The position numbers and the translations under genes were made by a program. A stretch of DNA of 64,000 nt from Iris pallida (Eukaryota > Streptophyta > Magnoliopsida > Asparagales > Iridaceae), in assembly GCA_029216955.1 (NCBI GenBank), contig JANAVB010016199.1, positions 13,207,989 to 13,271,988 on the forward strand, written 5' to 3'. The notes under the pieces are model-generated. The model was not told the origin of the DNA and made no database searches. It worked only from the letters and a program-made list of their open reading frames with translations. Of this stretch, positions 35,497 to 47,500 are shown piece by piece (the first letter of the stretch is position 1; each line of letters starts with the position of its first letter).

Positions 35497-36775
35497 CACA
35501 CACATGACCACACACTCATCTACATGTGGTATCCACTCACATACCCATCTACATATATACACACAAGTCTACTACCTACACATACACATATATGAAAGTG
35601 ACACTCACATGCATACACACATAGGCATCTATATAGGTAAATAGACACACATAACACACATGTGTGATACTCACAAAAATGCCAAAAATAAAACACTTGG
35701 TGTGCATCACCCTCGTATCGCACTAATCTATGATATTCTTATGATACGTCCAAGATACCTATACCTAACCTTGTTCGAATCTACCCAAATCACATGAGCA
35801 TGCCTATAACATAAATTAGAGCCTAATTAGAGCAGTAAATGGCTAATGTAATGTGTCATGAATAATTGGATATGTGTGGCACAAGTGTAGGAGGAAAAAT
35901 CTCCAAAATGACTCAGTGTCCTACCGTATCATTATACGGCCTATTCGTATCCAATTGTGGACATGGATCTAGACACAGACAGCCAAATCTATTCTAAATA
36001 GATCTAGATTTCCAAATGACAAATACTTAGTGCACCAATTCAAAATTCTCCCAAAATTGGCACATATCGTAACATAACTTTCTCATAAAGGGTCATTAGA
36101 GCCTAATTTTTTCTCCTATAGGTAGTCCTAGTCCATGGATAAATTCCTAAGGGTCGAAGTGCACAATTAGAGTCTAATTAGAGAAGAAATTAAGATGTAT
36201 ACATATTGGAAGATGGATTCATAATGCAAAGCCAAATGGACACGATCCGGACACAAACTCCTAACAATTGGTATCCTCTTCTAGTGCTCCTAGCCACCAA
36301 GCTCCCAGGCTCCTCCATGTAATAAGAATAAAAAGAATTGGAATAAAATTGGAGTGGAACTGAGAAAAATTGGTGGGGGGATGGATCAATTTGGGGAAGA
36401 ACACCAAATTGGAAAGAAATGGCACAAAATAAAATGAAGAGAGTGAGAGAGAGAGCTCCCCCTCAATATGGCCGACCACATTTGGTCTATTTCATGCCAA
36501 TGCAAAAAAGTCTAATATGCCCCTCTAAACTTGTCATAAAGGCTAATTAATGAATTGAAGCTTCTACTCCTAATTTGGTAAGTAGACAAATATCTAAATA
36601 GAATGACTAATTGGGTCTAGTCCAAAGTGTTGGTCCATGAGTTATGCCAATCTAATTATTGGGCTCTAGTGTCATGTCTAGTCTAATTGGTCCACTAACA
36701 TATGTCTAACAAATAGGCTAGTCCACTAACCATAGTAACTAACACATAATAAATAAATAATATGCACAATATATT
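35411..36775 (-). mobile_element. E1 5' LTR, right (5') segment
   Basis: The minus strand shows the same succession as the Gypsy1 LTR start: a TTAGTTACTATGG / TTAGTGG region, a GAGAGAGAG-type tract, TTGGTGTTCTTCCCCAAATT, then GTGTCCATTTGG. The outermost 180 bases of the LTR are missing because element D begins at 36776. The LTR has no gene. Confidence 0.7.
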
Positions 36776-37754
36776 GTAACGTCCCATTCCCAAAATACGT
36801 AGGACCAGGAATATGATACATGCGAGCAGCACTTCACCAATGGGTCAAACCTTATAACAAGCCCATTAGCGAAATGCTTAAGCTGTAAATCATGATAACA
36901 ATCCAGAAATAATATTACAAGTCACAGGTACACAGCTAATCTTGTCCACATAGAATAATAGCCCAAGAAGTAATCAAATTCTACTATGATAAATAGCAAA
37001 TGTCCAACAGTAAAGGAAATCTAACTGTGCGGGTAAGATATCATAAAACCAAGAAAAAAGAAATAAGTAATCATCAACTACAAGTCTGCTGAAAAGAAAG
37101 GAAATAAAGTAGCAAGTCTAATGAGTAGAAACGATGTCATTCCCCGCTCCCAGAATACGGTGTGCCGAGTACGTAACATCATCCCCAGGTTACACGACAT
37201 ACGAATACTCCAGTACCCATATTTGCGATTATCGCCTGTAAGTTTCTATGATAGGCTATCACAGGTCATAACTTGCATAATAAAATCAATATCATTCTAG
37301 AAATGGCTTTCTAAGCTATAATAGAAAAATAAAATTTTTCTACCCAATACAACAATTAACCTAAATATAATTATATATAATACATTTATACCTTAAATAG
37401 ATAGTGAGAAGAAATCTGGTTCCAACACAATCGTCTTCAATGGTAGCATCATAATCTTGTCTACAAATGTACTTTAATATTTGATGGCAGCTTCCTTTGG
37501 AATATTGCTATAAAATTAGTGAACAATACTAGGTCGTCAAATGACATTGAAGCCCTCAGTCAAGGATGGAGAAAATAAATTAAATGAAATGAGAATCTGA
37601 AAAATGATTGGAGTCTCAATTTCCAAAGGGTTAAGAAATCTAATACTAAATTCCTATGACTTGTTATAGTGTAAACTTGAAATATGATTCTGACTAAATT
37701 TTATTCTAGTAAATTTCTCGATATTCGTCTTATAGTTAAGTTCTAAAAATTCAC

Positions 37755-37832
37755 ACTCATAATCCTTACAATCATAATCACAGTCACAATCATAATCATA
37801 ATCATATTCACAATCATAATCATAAATTAATA
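37755..37832. repeat. (AATCAT/CACAATCAT)n microsatellite
   Basis: Imperfect repeats of AATCATAATCAC and ATAATCATAATCATATTCAC lie here inside LTR D. Confidence 0.9.
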
Positions 37833-39152
37833 TATTAGGATAACCTACTCACTACAATGCATGATTACAATTATAAAACTTCAATGAAACAACAACTACC
37901 ATGTAACATCCAACATCTACTAATATCTGCATCGTCAACTGAATTTTGTAACCTGACATCAGTACAGTAATCCATCCCTACACCAAACAAGGACAAGGGA
38001 ATGAATCACGGCATCAGGACATCTTACGTACTAGCTGACTAGTAAGCAACACATCCTAGATAAGAAATCAATAATCAATCGCAATCACAGTCACTATCAC
38101 AAACAAGTTTCTATATGCTTATGCAATTTAGAGAATACATCTGGATCAAATATATCCCATTTTCTCAACAAAAATCTCTTAACCAGTGATCAGGTTGTGT
38201 CTAGATGGGTATAGTGCCAAAGATCCGACACCCCACATTTATTGTAGGAAATTTATAAATGATTTATTAAATTCTGATTTTATATCAAGAATTTACTGGA
38301 GTAGAATTCTGTTGGTGAGCTAGGCCTCACTCCTGGTATCGTAAGGCCTTACAGATGACAGAAAACTACTGATCAACTTTGAAATATTGTTTATTATATT
38401 GCAGAGAATTTGGGTGTGATCGAGTTGTTCTCTCCCGCCCAATGCACTAACCTAAAGCTACAAACGATCCTATCCTATTATCTTACATTAAGTTTCTGCT
38501 GGTTACTGACATGAATCTTAAATCTCGGTTCGTGTATCTAATTACCACGAATAGCGAGAATATGATCATTATTTATTTCTTTCCAAAAGGATAAAACCGT
38601 AATACTGGATACCATGCTTCCAATACTTATTCTTTCTTTAAATAAATTAAGACGTAGTAACAAGATATCAATATTTCAATACCTTGGTCTCTTTTCAAAT
38701 TGAGAACCGATAGAAGTGTAATATCATCAAATTCAATAATTTGTATTTTCCAGCAGAAATACAGGATACAGATGAATAGGTTTCTCTTGCATGTGTATGT
38801 GTCCGTGTCTTACGTAAATTAAGTTCTAAGATATTCGACCCCTAAAATTTAATCAAAAATTAAGTCTGTCTCTAAGGAATGAATTGAAATTCCTAAAATA
38901 GTGTTAAATACTTTTAACCAATTTTCGGATATAAAAAATGGCTAACTCTTGAAATTCTTGAAAATTTCGACAGAGTCTCCTTTGTATTTTGGAGCCCAAA
39001 ATTTCACAATTTATATAAAGACCCGGAGCAACCCTCCATTGAATTTTCCTTGGGTATGCCGACCCCTTCGGTGGAACAACTCAACACCAAAAATCACAGG
39101 CAAGTATATATATTGACAAAATCAATAATAACTAGAAAGAGAAATTTTCTTA

Positions 39153-39154
<2 letters not shown>

Positions 39155-39234
<80 letters not shown>

Positions 39235-39236
39235 TT
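39155..39236. repeat. (AT)n(AC)n compound microsatellite
   Basis: A run of AT units passes into a run of AC units. Confidence 0.95.
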
Positions 39237-39982
39237 AACAATTTAGCTATCGCTCCCAATCTGTTACACTAAAACAAGAACTAACAATTATTTGTTAGTA
39301 ATGCACAATTTTAAAACAGAAATCAAAATCCATAACACAGCGAGATTTAAATATACGAGCATACATCTTTCAATACTATAATTTAAGCTATTGATCGGTT
39401 AAGTATTCAAGCACTTGATTAAGAAATTAAACACATAACTAATATATAAATGAAATCTTGTGTTGTGACTATGCTAAATTTAAACTAAATTGAGTCTAAA
39501 TGGCTAAAATACTAAAATTTAGACCGTTACGCCTACGACAACTCTATGCTATTGATACTCTTCTAATTCACTTAGTTTTTTCCATATAGGAAAGTCAAAT
39601 TGTTAATTTCATATCTACATATATGCTGAATTTCTTGTTTGAGTAGACCAAAGAGATCCTATTGTCCATTTTTGGACTAAAATGCCCTAATATTATTTAA
39701 CCAAACATATCCTTGTTGGATTATTAGGTCTTTCTTAACCTAAAATGTCATATTGATCATTCCTAACCCCTTGAGATGTTAAATTTATAAATCTTTAGTT
39801 CCTTCTTGGACCAAAAGTTCGATTTTGGATCGAAACGGCCAATTCGTATACAATGGATATCCTTATAGTAATATTCCTAGGATTCTTTTTCCTTTGATAT
39901 CAAAAATTCCATTTCTAAGATATTAATTTGGTAACGAATCCGAATTCTCGGTCATGGTTCAATATCGGAGTCTAATACGGGT

Positions 39983-39986
<4 letters not shown>

Positions 39987-40064
<78 letters not shown>
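39987..40064. repeat. (AT)n microsatellite
   Basis: Near-pure AT dinucleotides lie inside LTR D. Confidence 0.95.
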
Positions 40065-40068
<4 letters not shown>

Positions 40069-40704
40069 TTAGGATGTCCAAGTATCGAGTCATGTATGTT
40101 TGACCCATCTAGGACTACAAGTTTTGGATATATAAATGTATATAATATATACAAATTTATGGTGCGGTGTTCGACAAGGTGTATTTGTATATATATGATC
40201 CTTATAGTTCAAAATTTAATTACATATATATACAAATGTATCCATGAATAATTTTCCACGAAACAAAATCCAGCACATAGGAATTTAAATCCTAACACAC
40301 AAAGATGACTTAAACGAACCCAACACTAAGCACCCTTTAATACTAACATAGGTACATAGGTAGTAGGTGGAATATACTAGTATAATCATATGTAGTTTTC
40401 GAAACACCCAATCTCGAGTCCCCACACAGTTTATATCAAGCCCAAATAGAAATATACCATCATATGTTGATATAATAGTTCGAATGGCTCAATTTGAACA
40501 ACCAGACTCTATACTTGTTGAATAACATGAAATCGTCATTCTAAAATATTTGAAACCACATCAGAAAATCTTGATAACTTTAGGGACAATGTGCAAACCT
40601 AATAAAACTCATATTTCATATTCTAGAATCAGAATATATATATGCACTCTATTTCCATATCGGACACGGCACAATTCATAGGTTGTTATATACAAACAGA
40701 TATA

Positions 40705-40707
<3 letters not shown>

Positions 40708-40756
<49 letters not shown>

Positions 40757-40798
40757 AGACACGTGCGCGCACATACACACACACACACACATATATAT
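40708..40798. repeat. (CT)n(CA)n(TA)n tract at LINE2 5' end
   Basis: CT repeats, then CA repeats, then a short TA run immediately precede the first LINE2 bases. Confidence 0.95.
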
Positions 40799-41360
40799 AG
40801 TCTCTTAGCTATGTTCCCCCGATGGAGTCATGACCCCCCTGCTCGCCTCCGGCGGTGCGGCAAATCTGCCCCTGCCGCTCGCCGCCCGCCTTTTCGGCTC
40901 TCCCCCCGAGGCCACCCTTCTCGCACGCACGCCATCATCGGCGAGCCGCTCTTCGCCCGTTCGAAGCCCGACTGGTCGCTAGACCAACTCGCCTTGGTCG
41001 AACTTTCCTTCCCCGGGCTCGCTCCCAAGCTCCGTTGGCTACCTCGCCCCCCCCCCCCGGGACCGAGCGCAGCCGCCATTCCTGACCGATCTGCGGATGA
41101 CAGTAGCCGTGCCCAACTCCCGGCCCCACCGCGTATAGCCCCCCGCTCTGTTGGCCACGTTCCCCAGTGATCGACTCCAGCGGTGGCTCTCGCCTGTCGC
41201 AGCCTGACGAGCAGCCATCGAGCTCGGCCACAGCCGTCCCCGGGGCCTGGAACTCCGGTTCTACACCCCCTCTTTCTCGCCTGTTTCTTAATTCAAATTT
41301 TGAATCTCCCATGCACCCCCGGGGTGGTAGGAGACCGGGCGCATACTCCCTCTGCTTCAG

Positions 41361-43364
41361 ATGAGGGTATGCGCCCCCCGCTGCGGCCTCGAAGGAGGCT
41401 ATGCACCCGCCTTCTGCCACCGACTTTGTGCCCCCAGTTATCGGCCTACCTATGCGCCCTCCTTGGTCTCATACTTCGACCGAAGGCCGCTACACGCCCA
41501 AGCCCATGCTATGTGCCCACCCTCCTTCGAAGGCCCCAGGACTATGCGCCCCTTCCTCTACCGCAGAAGTCCTTCTGCATGACTTTGGGGGGCCCTCCCC
41601 TTCGACTTATGCGCCCACCTCCGGAGACTATGCTCCCTCATTGCCAAGCTATGCGCCCACTCTGTTTAGAGAATGCGCCCCGGGTCCGATGTCGGGATAC
41701 TCCTCTCTTGGCAAGTCTGCTGCCGTCGGAGTAGGGGCTAGCTCGATTCCTCCCATGCCCCTCACAGCCCCACTGCGCTCGGTTTCATCATCCACAACAA
41801 GCGATCCGTCGACATTTCTTCTCCCTGCCCTCCCTCTCCACTCTTTATCTCCTCAGGGTCAGCTCCCGCCAACCTTCCTCGCTCCGGCAGCGACCCCCTC
41901 TAAAAGCCCCACCTACGCAGCGATCCTGCACCCGGACCGTAGGACACTACAGCCTCTTCCGGTCGAAAACATCGAACTCCCTGACATCGAGTTCCCAAAC
42001 TCTATCGACGGCCACCCTTTACGGGTTCCTTCCTCCTCTGCAGAGATAGCCTCCCTCTCTTCCACCTTTGCAAAGACTTTCGTTCTTAAATTCTCCTCGG
42101 GCTGTCCGAAGATTGAAAAAGCCCGTAAAGCCATCGCCGGTTGGGGACTCTCCTCCGCTTACAGGGTAGCACCCTCAGACCCTAAGCACATGTTCCTTCA
42201 CCTCTCTTCCGACCCTGACTACATCAACGTCTGGGCGAAAGGCACCTCCAGCATTGACGGCCACGGAGTCAAGATCATCAAATGGTCCCCCGGTTTCAGC
42301 CCCAAAGTCGACTCTCCGATTATCTCTGCGTGGATCACCCTCCCCAACCTTCCCCTTGTCTGCTTCACCCCGGCGGTGCTCAAGAGGATCGCCATCTCCT
42401 TCGGGTCCCTCATTACAATTGCTGAAGAAACTCGCAATCTATCCGAGGGGAACTATACGAAAATTTGCGTGGAACTCGATGTATCTATGACCCCCCAGCC
42501 CAGATTCAGCTTGAACTCGGGGGACAGACGATATTCTAGACGCTGGTGTACGACAACAATATTACTTTTTGAAAGCACTGTCAGATGAGAGGCCACACCA
42601 CACAGCACTACTTTAGAGCACACCCGGAGCTCAAGAAAAAAGCACCCAGAAAGTTGTATATCTCGAAGGTGGGCCACACTACCCACAAATTGCCAATTCT
42701 TTCCCTTCCCAACTCTCATACCCACTTCGAAGACAGCAACACTTATCCTAGTCCCGACGATTCCCTACCACCATGCACAGCTATTATCACCTACAAGCCC
42801 CCAACCATTCCCCTCAACAACAGGTTTGGCACCCTCTCAACCTCTACTGAAGATAACTTGGCGCTTACGCCCCCTCCCGCCGAATGCAAGAAGACCACCA
42901 CAGTCTCCCAGAGAGCCGTTCTTCCCTCCAACAGCGACCGGGAGCAGCAACAGACCACGGTCACCCCTCCGAGCGTTGCTATCTCACTCATCAACCCCAA
43001 CAGCCCCACTTTAGGAGATCTGGCAATCTTCGGCCCAACAGCGATACTTAGGATCGTGCAAGCCAAAAAAGTAGAATTCTTTGACCCCCACAACCCTCTT
43101 TGCGTGCTAGCTGACGCAGAAGATGCGGTGGTATCCACCCCATCGAAACATACAGGAATCAACACACAAAGGTTGACAGTAGCAGCGGATGATCCCACCG
43201 TTCAGACCCGAGAATCCCCAAAAAAATCCCACAGTAAGAAGAAAAAACTCTACCTAGAGTCATCGGTCATGACCACGCGAACAGCCGCTAAACTCAACAA
43301 CCCCCCTCATCACCATCCCAATGTTAAACATCCTCGCGTGGAATGTGAGAGGGCTGGCCAATAA
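41361..43364 (+). pseudogene. LINE2 ORF1 (DUF4283-like RNA-binding protein), broken
   Basis: ORF1 in plant L1 LINEs encodes a nucleic-acid-binding protein. The first about 110 residues contain about ten degenerate C/Y-A-P-S/T units (41361-41700), over two frames. A DUF4283-type domain follows (KTFVLKFSSGCPKIEKARKA, then GHGVKIIKWSPGF and ITLPNLPLVCF, about 42060-42470). After a frameshift near 42500, a CCHC knuckle is broken: its first Cys codon is a TGA at 42570 and its last Cys is Tyr. The C-terminal part is hydrophilic and ends in a KKSHSKKKK stretch. The stop at 43362 overlaps the ORF2 start. Confidence 0.8.
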
Positions 43365-44352
43365 ACCTACTCAGAGGAGAATCAAAAGCCTCATAAAAAT
43401 CTATCGGATTGACATCCTTATCATCATAGAACCCAAAATCCCACAAAAAAAACTCAAATCCATTCAGCTCCAGCTCGGCTCCCCGTTCGACGTCGTCTGG
43501 TGTAACGATATCTGGATCCTTTTCAGATCCGGTATCCAGTTTGGAACCATCCATGATTCTAGTCAGGTGTTCTCCTACTGGGTGGAGGTGTTCTCCTACT
43601 GGGTGGAGCACTCCACTCTTAAGTTCCACTGCCTTCTGTCTGCCTTCCACGGTAGCTGCAATATCTTAGAGCACAAGCTTCTCTGGGACACTTTAATAGA
43701 CACCCACCTCCAACTCAACAATCTTTCGTGGATCTGTATTGGAGATTTCATCATGATCTCGAGCAGAGAAGAGAAGTTAGGGAGTCACGCCCCCCCAGTC
43801 AGCTATGAACAACTTCAACAACTTCATCTTCAACGCCCACATGACACCCCTCCCTTTCTTTGGCAATGCCTTTACCTGGTACAACATGTAGGAAGGCAAT
43901 CGTTGTCATATTCCCGCCTGGACCGGGCCCTGATCAATAATCGTTGGTCCGACATGGGAGTTATCTCCATCATTTCCCACCTGAACACCATCGAATCGGA
44001 CCACTCCCCTCTCCTGATTGAGATTAACAGTAACTCCAACCACATCAAAAAACACTTAAGGTTCTTGGACTTCCGGCAGCATCACCCTCAATTTCGAGAT
44101 ATAGTAGCCTCTGCCTGGAGATCCACTAACGATCTCGACCCCCTTATTCGTGTGGCGGACAAACTCAAGGCTACCAGGAGAGCATTATCGTCTTGGAGCA
44201 AGAGCGCTTTCGACAATATTTTCCAAGCCATAAGAGAGGCAAAAGATGACGTCACCCGCGCTGAGTCTCAGAACGCCACGGATCGATCTCCGGGGACCCG
44301 AACAGCGCTCAACCTCACCAGAGCTCTCCTGAAATCTCGAATTAAGGTGTAA
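43321..44352 (+). pseudogene. LINE2 ORF2 endonuclease domain (APE type)
   Basis: The APE-type endonuclease nicks target DNA for target-primed reverse transcription. The frame starts MLNILAWNVRGLANK. Conserved blocks are IIIEPKI, CIGDFIMISS, SYSRLDRALINN and ESDHSPLLI. In the GDFN block the Asn is Ile, which would weaken catalysis, while LINE3 keeps GDFN. A 21-bp tandem duplication at 43569-43610 doubles VFSYWVE. The frame ends with TAA at 44350. Confidence 0.85.
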
Positions 44353-45716
44353 ACGGAATTATGGAAACAGAAAGCCAGACTGACCTAGGACACCGAAGGA
44401 GACAAGAATTCAAACTTCTTTATTCCTGCATAAATGGCCGCAGACATCAGCTCCATCTACACCAAATCTCCAATGATAACGGCTTGGTCCTCAAGGATCA
44501 GCGGGGCATCCAAGCAGCAGCAGCGAACTTCTACTCCAAACTTTTTACCAAAGTAGTCATCGTCAAGGATGAGGACCTTCTCACCAAGATCCCCAACTTG
44601 ATCAATGATCGGGAGAATGAGCTGCTCCTTACCACCTTCCGCGGAGGAAGTCAGAGCTGTTGTCTGGGCTCTTAACGAACACAGCGCTCCCGGGCCTGAA
44701 GGATTCTCCAGCGTCTTCTTCTGGTCCTGTTGGGATATCATCGAGTCCGACTTCCATGAGGCTGCGCTTGCCTTTTTCTAGGGGACGAGGTATCCCAGCT
44801 CTATTTCCTGCACCAACCTCATCCTCATACCCAAAATAGACAACCCGAATACCTTCAGAGATTTCTGCCCAATCAGCTTATGTACCTTCACCAATAAAGT
44901 CATCTCAAAGATTATCGCTAGCCGCATGTCCCCTCTCCTCCCCAAAATCATCTCCGAGGAACAATGTGGCTTCGTCGCTGGAAGAAACATCACCGACAAC
45001 ATCTTCTTGGCGTAGAAAATGATCACTTGCTTGAAATTCCCGTCCAGGGCGGGAACGTCGCCATCAAACTGGACATAAAGAAAGCCTATGATCGACTGGA
45101 CTGGCAATTCATGATCCGAGTGTTCAGGGCCTTCGGTTTCTCTGAGCCGTGGATCAACATCATCTTTCGATCCGTTAGTAACACTTGGTTCTCTACAGTC
45201 ATCAACGGGCAAGCGGAGGGTTTCTTCAAATCCAGTCGCGGCGTCAGACAGGGAGACCCCCTATCTTCCACCATCTTTATCATCGCAGCCGAGGTGCTCA
45301 GTAGAAACCTCAACTTTTTGCTGAATACTCCCAGATTCTACTACTTCCACACCACCACGGGGTGCCCTATAATCACTCACCTAGCCTACGTCGATGACAT
45401 CCTCATTTTCTCCTCCGGAGACATCGGATCCGTGGAGGTAGTCAGCAGTACACTTGAAAGATACACCAGATGCTCGGGTCAACGAGTCAACACCTTGAAA
45501 AGCGTCATCTACATCCATCACAAAGCTAATAGGACCTACTCAGCCACTCTCTCCAACCTGACCTCTTTTTCAACCGCATACCCGCCGTTCAACTACTTGG
45601 GGTGCTCGCTGGTATACGGGAAATCGAGTTCGGGCATCTTCGACAGCCTTGTGAGTAGAATCAGAAAAATATTAAAGGTTGGCATAACGCTACCCTCTCT
45701 CCGGGAGGGAAGATGA
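44353..45716 (+). pseudogene. LINE2 ORF2 reverse transcriptase
   Basis: The RT domain has NLILIPKIDNP, FCPISLCTFTNKVISKIIA and ISEEQCGFVAGRNITDN, then [31 protein letters not shown] and the catalytic LAYVDDILIFSS near 45385. The active site is intact. Frame breaks occur at 44352, near 44650, at a TAG at 44779 and at a TAG near 45015, so it is inactive as a whole. Confidence 0.85.
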
Positions 45717-46795
45717 TCCTCATCAAGCACGTCCTCTCCTCCATCCCCATCTACACCCTTGTTGTCTGCTCCCCCGAAGAAGGTGCTGTCCTCATTAGAA
45801 GCGCTCTTCTCCAACTTCTTTTGGGGACACAATAACGGCAAGTACAAGCACCACTGGGCCAGTTGGGACTCGATGGCCAAGCCGACGGAAAACTCACTTT
45901 GGAATCGCTTCATGAAGGCCAAATACTTCCAATACTCATACCCTTCGATTGCCGTCGCCAATTCTAGATCCTCCACAACCTGGATACGCATCCTTCTCGG
46001 ACATCATCTCGCCGAACCCCTCATCCTCCTGTAGCTTGGAAACGGATGCTCGTTAATGAACCATGAACGGTAGCTTGGTGATGCCATCCTTCTTTCAACC
46101 TCGGCCGCCCCCCACAACTGCTCGATCCGAGACTTATGGGACAGCAACTCTGGTTGGATATGGGACAGAGTGGCAAAATAGCTTGGGCCGGAGGAGGTTA
46201 ACAGTCTTACGGCCGCCAATGTGCGGCTCAACGAAGATCCGAACACTCTCAAGTGGTCCCATAATCCCAGCAGTGTTTTCTCACTGGCCTCTGCCAGGAC
46301 CATGGTCAGAGGCATCGGCACGCCGTCCCCTTTCATCGCCCCCTTTGGAAATCTTTTATACCCCACAAATGGTCGATTTCGATTTGGAGAGCACAACTCA
46401 GCAAACTCCCCACTGAGGACGCCCTTACAACCATTGGCTTCAGTCTTGCCTCTAGCTGTCACTGCTGCACGGCCCATAAATCCAAAACTATGAAACACGT
46501 TCTGATCTCCGGGGACCTCGCTGCACAGATCTGGACCAACCAGTCAAGCAATTGCAATCTTACTCATCCGACCGGCGGCTTCAACAATCTTCTCGCCATT
46601 TGGGGGAGGTCTCACGGGCATCAGATCGTCGCAGTCGTGGGTATTTGGGTCATATGGAAGAACCTTAACAAATTTAGGTACGATGGGCGGACGTACAACT
46701 ACAACTCCTTGTACAAGGAGGTCCTCAAGCAGATCTCCAAAGTCAGCAGGCGCTGCCACCACCCCTCTGATAGCTCCTGGCGGTCGTTGTACTAG
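45717..46795 (+). pseudogene. LINE2 ORF2 C-terminal region with deletion
   Basis: After RT come NFFWGHNNGKYKHHWASWD and KAKYFQYSYPS. Compared with LINE3, about 75 bases are missing at 45890 (between MAKPTEN and SLWNRF). The zf-RVT-like part follows with FNNLLAIWGRS and GIWVIWKNLNKFRY near 46580-46680. The last frame ends at 46795 after SSWRSLY. Confidence 0.75.
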
Positions 46796-46954
46796 TCCTA
46801 GGAATAGCCCAGTGAGCGTGTCTGGATCCTGGCCTCCTCGACCTTTCATTTCTGCTGTCTTTTGAGCGCTTGGCGCACTTACTTGGATAGGCTTCGGTAT
46901 TTCGTGCCTAATACATCAATAAAGCTAGTGTTCTTTAATATATATATATATATT
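46796..46954 (+). mobile_element. LINE2 3' UTR and TA tail
   Basis: It contains CTTACTTGGATAGGCTTCGG, CAATAAAGCT and a (TA)n tail at 46937-46954. CAATAAAG resembles a polyadenylation signal. There is no long poly(A). Confidence 0.7.
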
Positions 46955-47500
46955 CTTCCACTCCCCAAGTTCTCCCTATGGCTTCATGAATCACCCCCAT
47001 ACCCGCTCCCGGCGTCGGGGGCGCACCGTTCAGGCTTCTCGCCAACAGCCCCTCGTCCTCTCCCCCCGGTGCCGCACGGGCCGGCCCTCCGCCTTTCGGA
47101 CCTTAACTCACCTCCCCCCGTCTGCTCTGCACGAACGGATCTGAGAGCCCCCTCGGCTGACTCCCTGGTCGTCGGAGCAGCTTACCCTAGTCGGCATCGA
47201 CCCCACCGGGTGGGCCCTAAAGCTCCGGTGGCCACCCCAGGCTCCCTTTCCGGGACCCTGAGCCTTTACGACCCTGCTTCGCCTCCAGCCCTCTCTCTCC
47301 GAAGGTCACAGACAGGAGACGCCCCCTTCCGGCGTAGCATCCCCCCTCCGGTGGCCTCGTCCGACGGCGGTCCTCCGCGATGGTCCTCCCCCGCTCAGGC
47401 CGGTCGGCCGGACCTCTGGAGCGTCGGGCTCCTCGAGCCTGGGACTTTCCTGCCAAAAGCTACCGATCTCTAATTCAGATTTTGAATATCCCCCCTCTCC

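Larger units (their letters stand above)
36776..40798 (-). mobile_element. Element D 3' LTR, left segment
   Basis: D begins TGTAACGTCCCATTCCC on the plus strand, like the left end of solo LTR A, and its other end (GGGGTGTTACA) is at 58172. A gypsy-type polypurine region follows that end, so this is the 3' LTR of a minus-strand element whose body lies to the right. LINE2 and LINE3 are inserted within it. Even without them it is over 5 kb, so another undetected insertion is possible. I see no gene in the segment. Confidence 0.65.
40799..46954 (+). mobile_element. LINE2: near full-length L1-type LINE
   Basis: A 6.2-kb non-LTR retrotransposon holds a GC-rich 5' region, ORF1 (41361-43364), ORF2 with endonuclease and RT (43321-46795), and a 3' end with CAATAAAGCT and a TA-rich tail. 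Its 5' end aligns with that of LINE3 (ATGGAGTCATGA against ATGGCTTCATGA), so both are probably close to full length. It is inactive through stops, frameshifts and a deletion. Confidence 0.9.
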
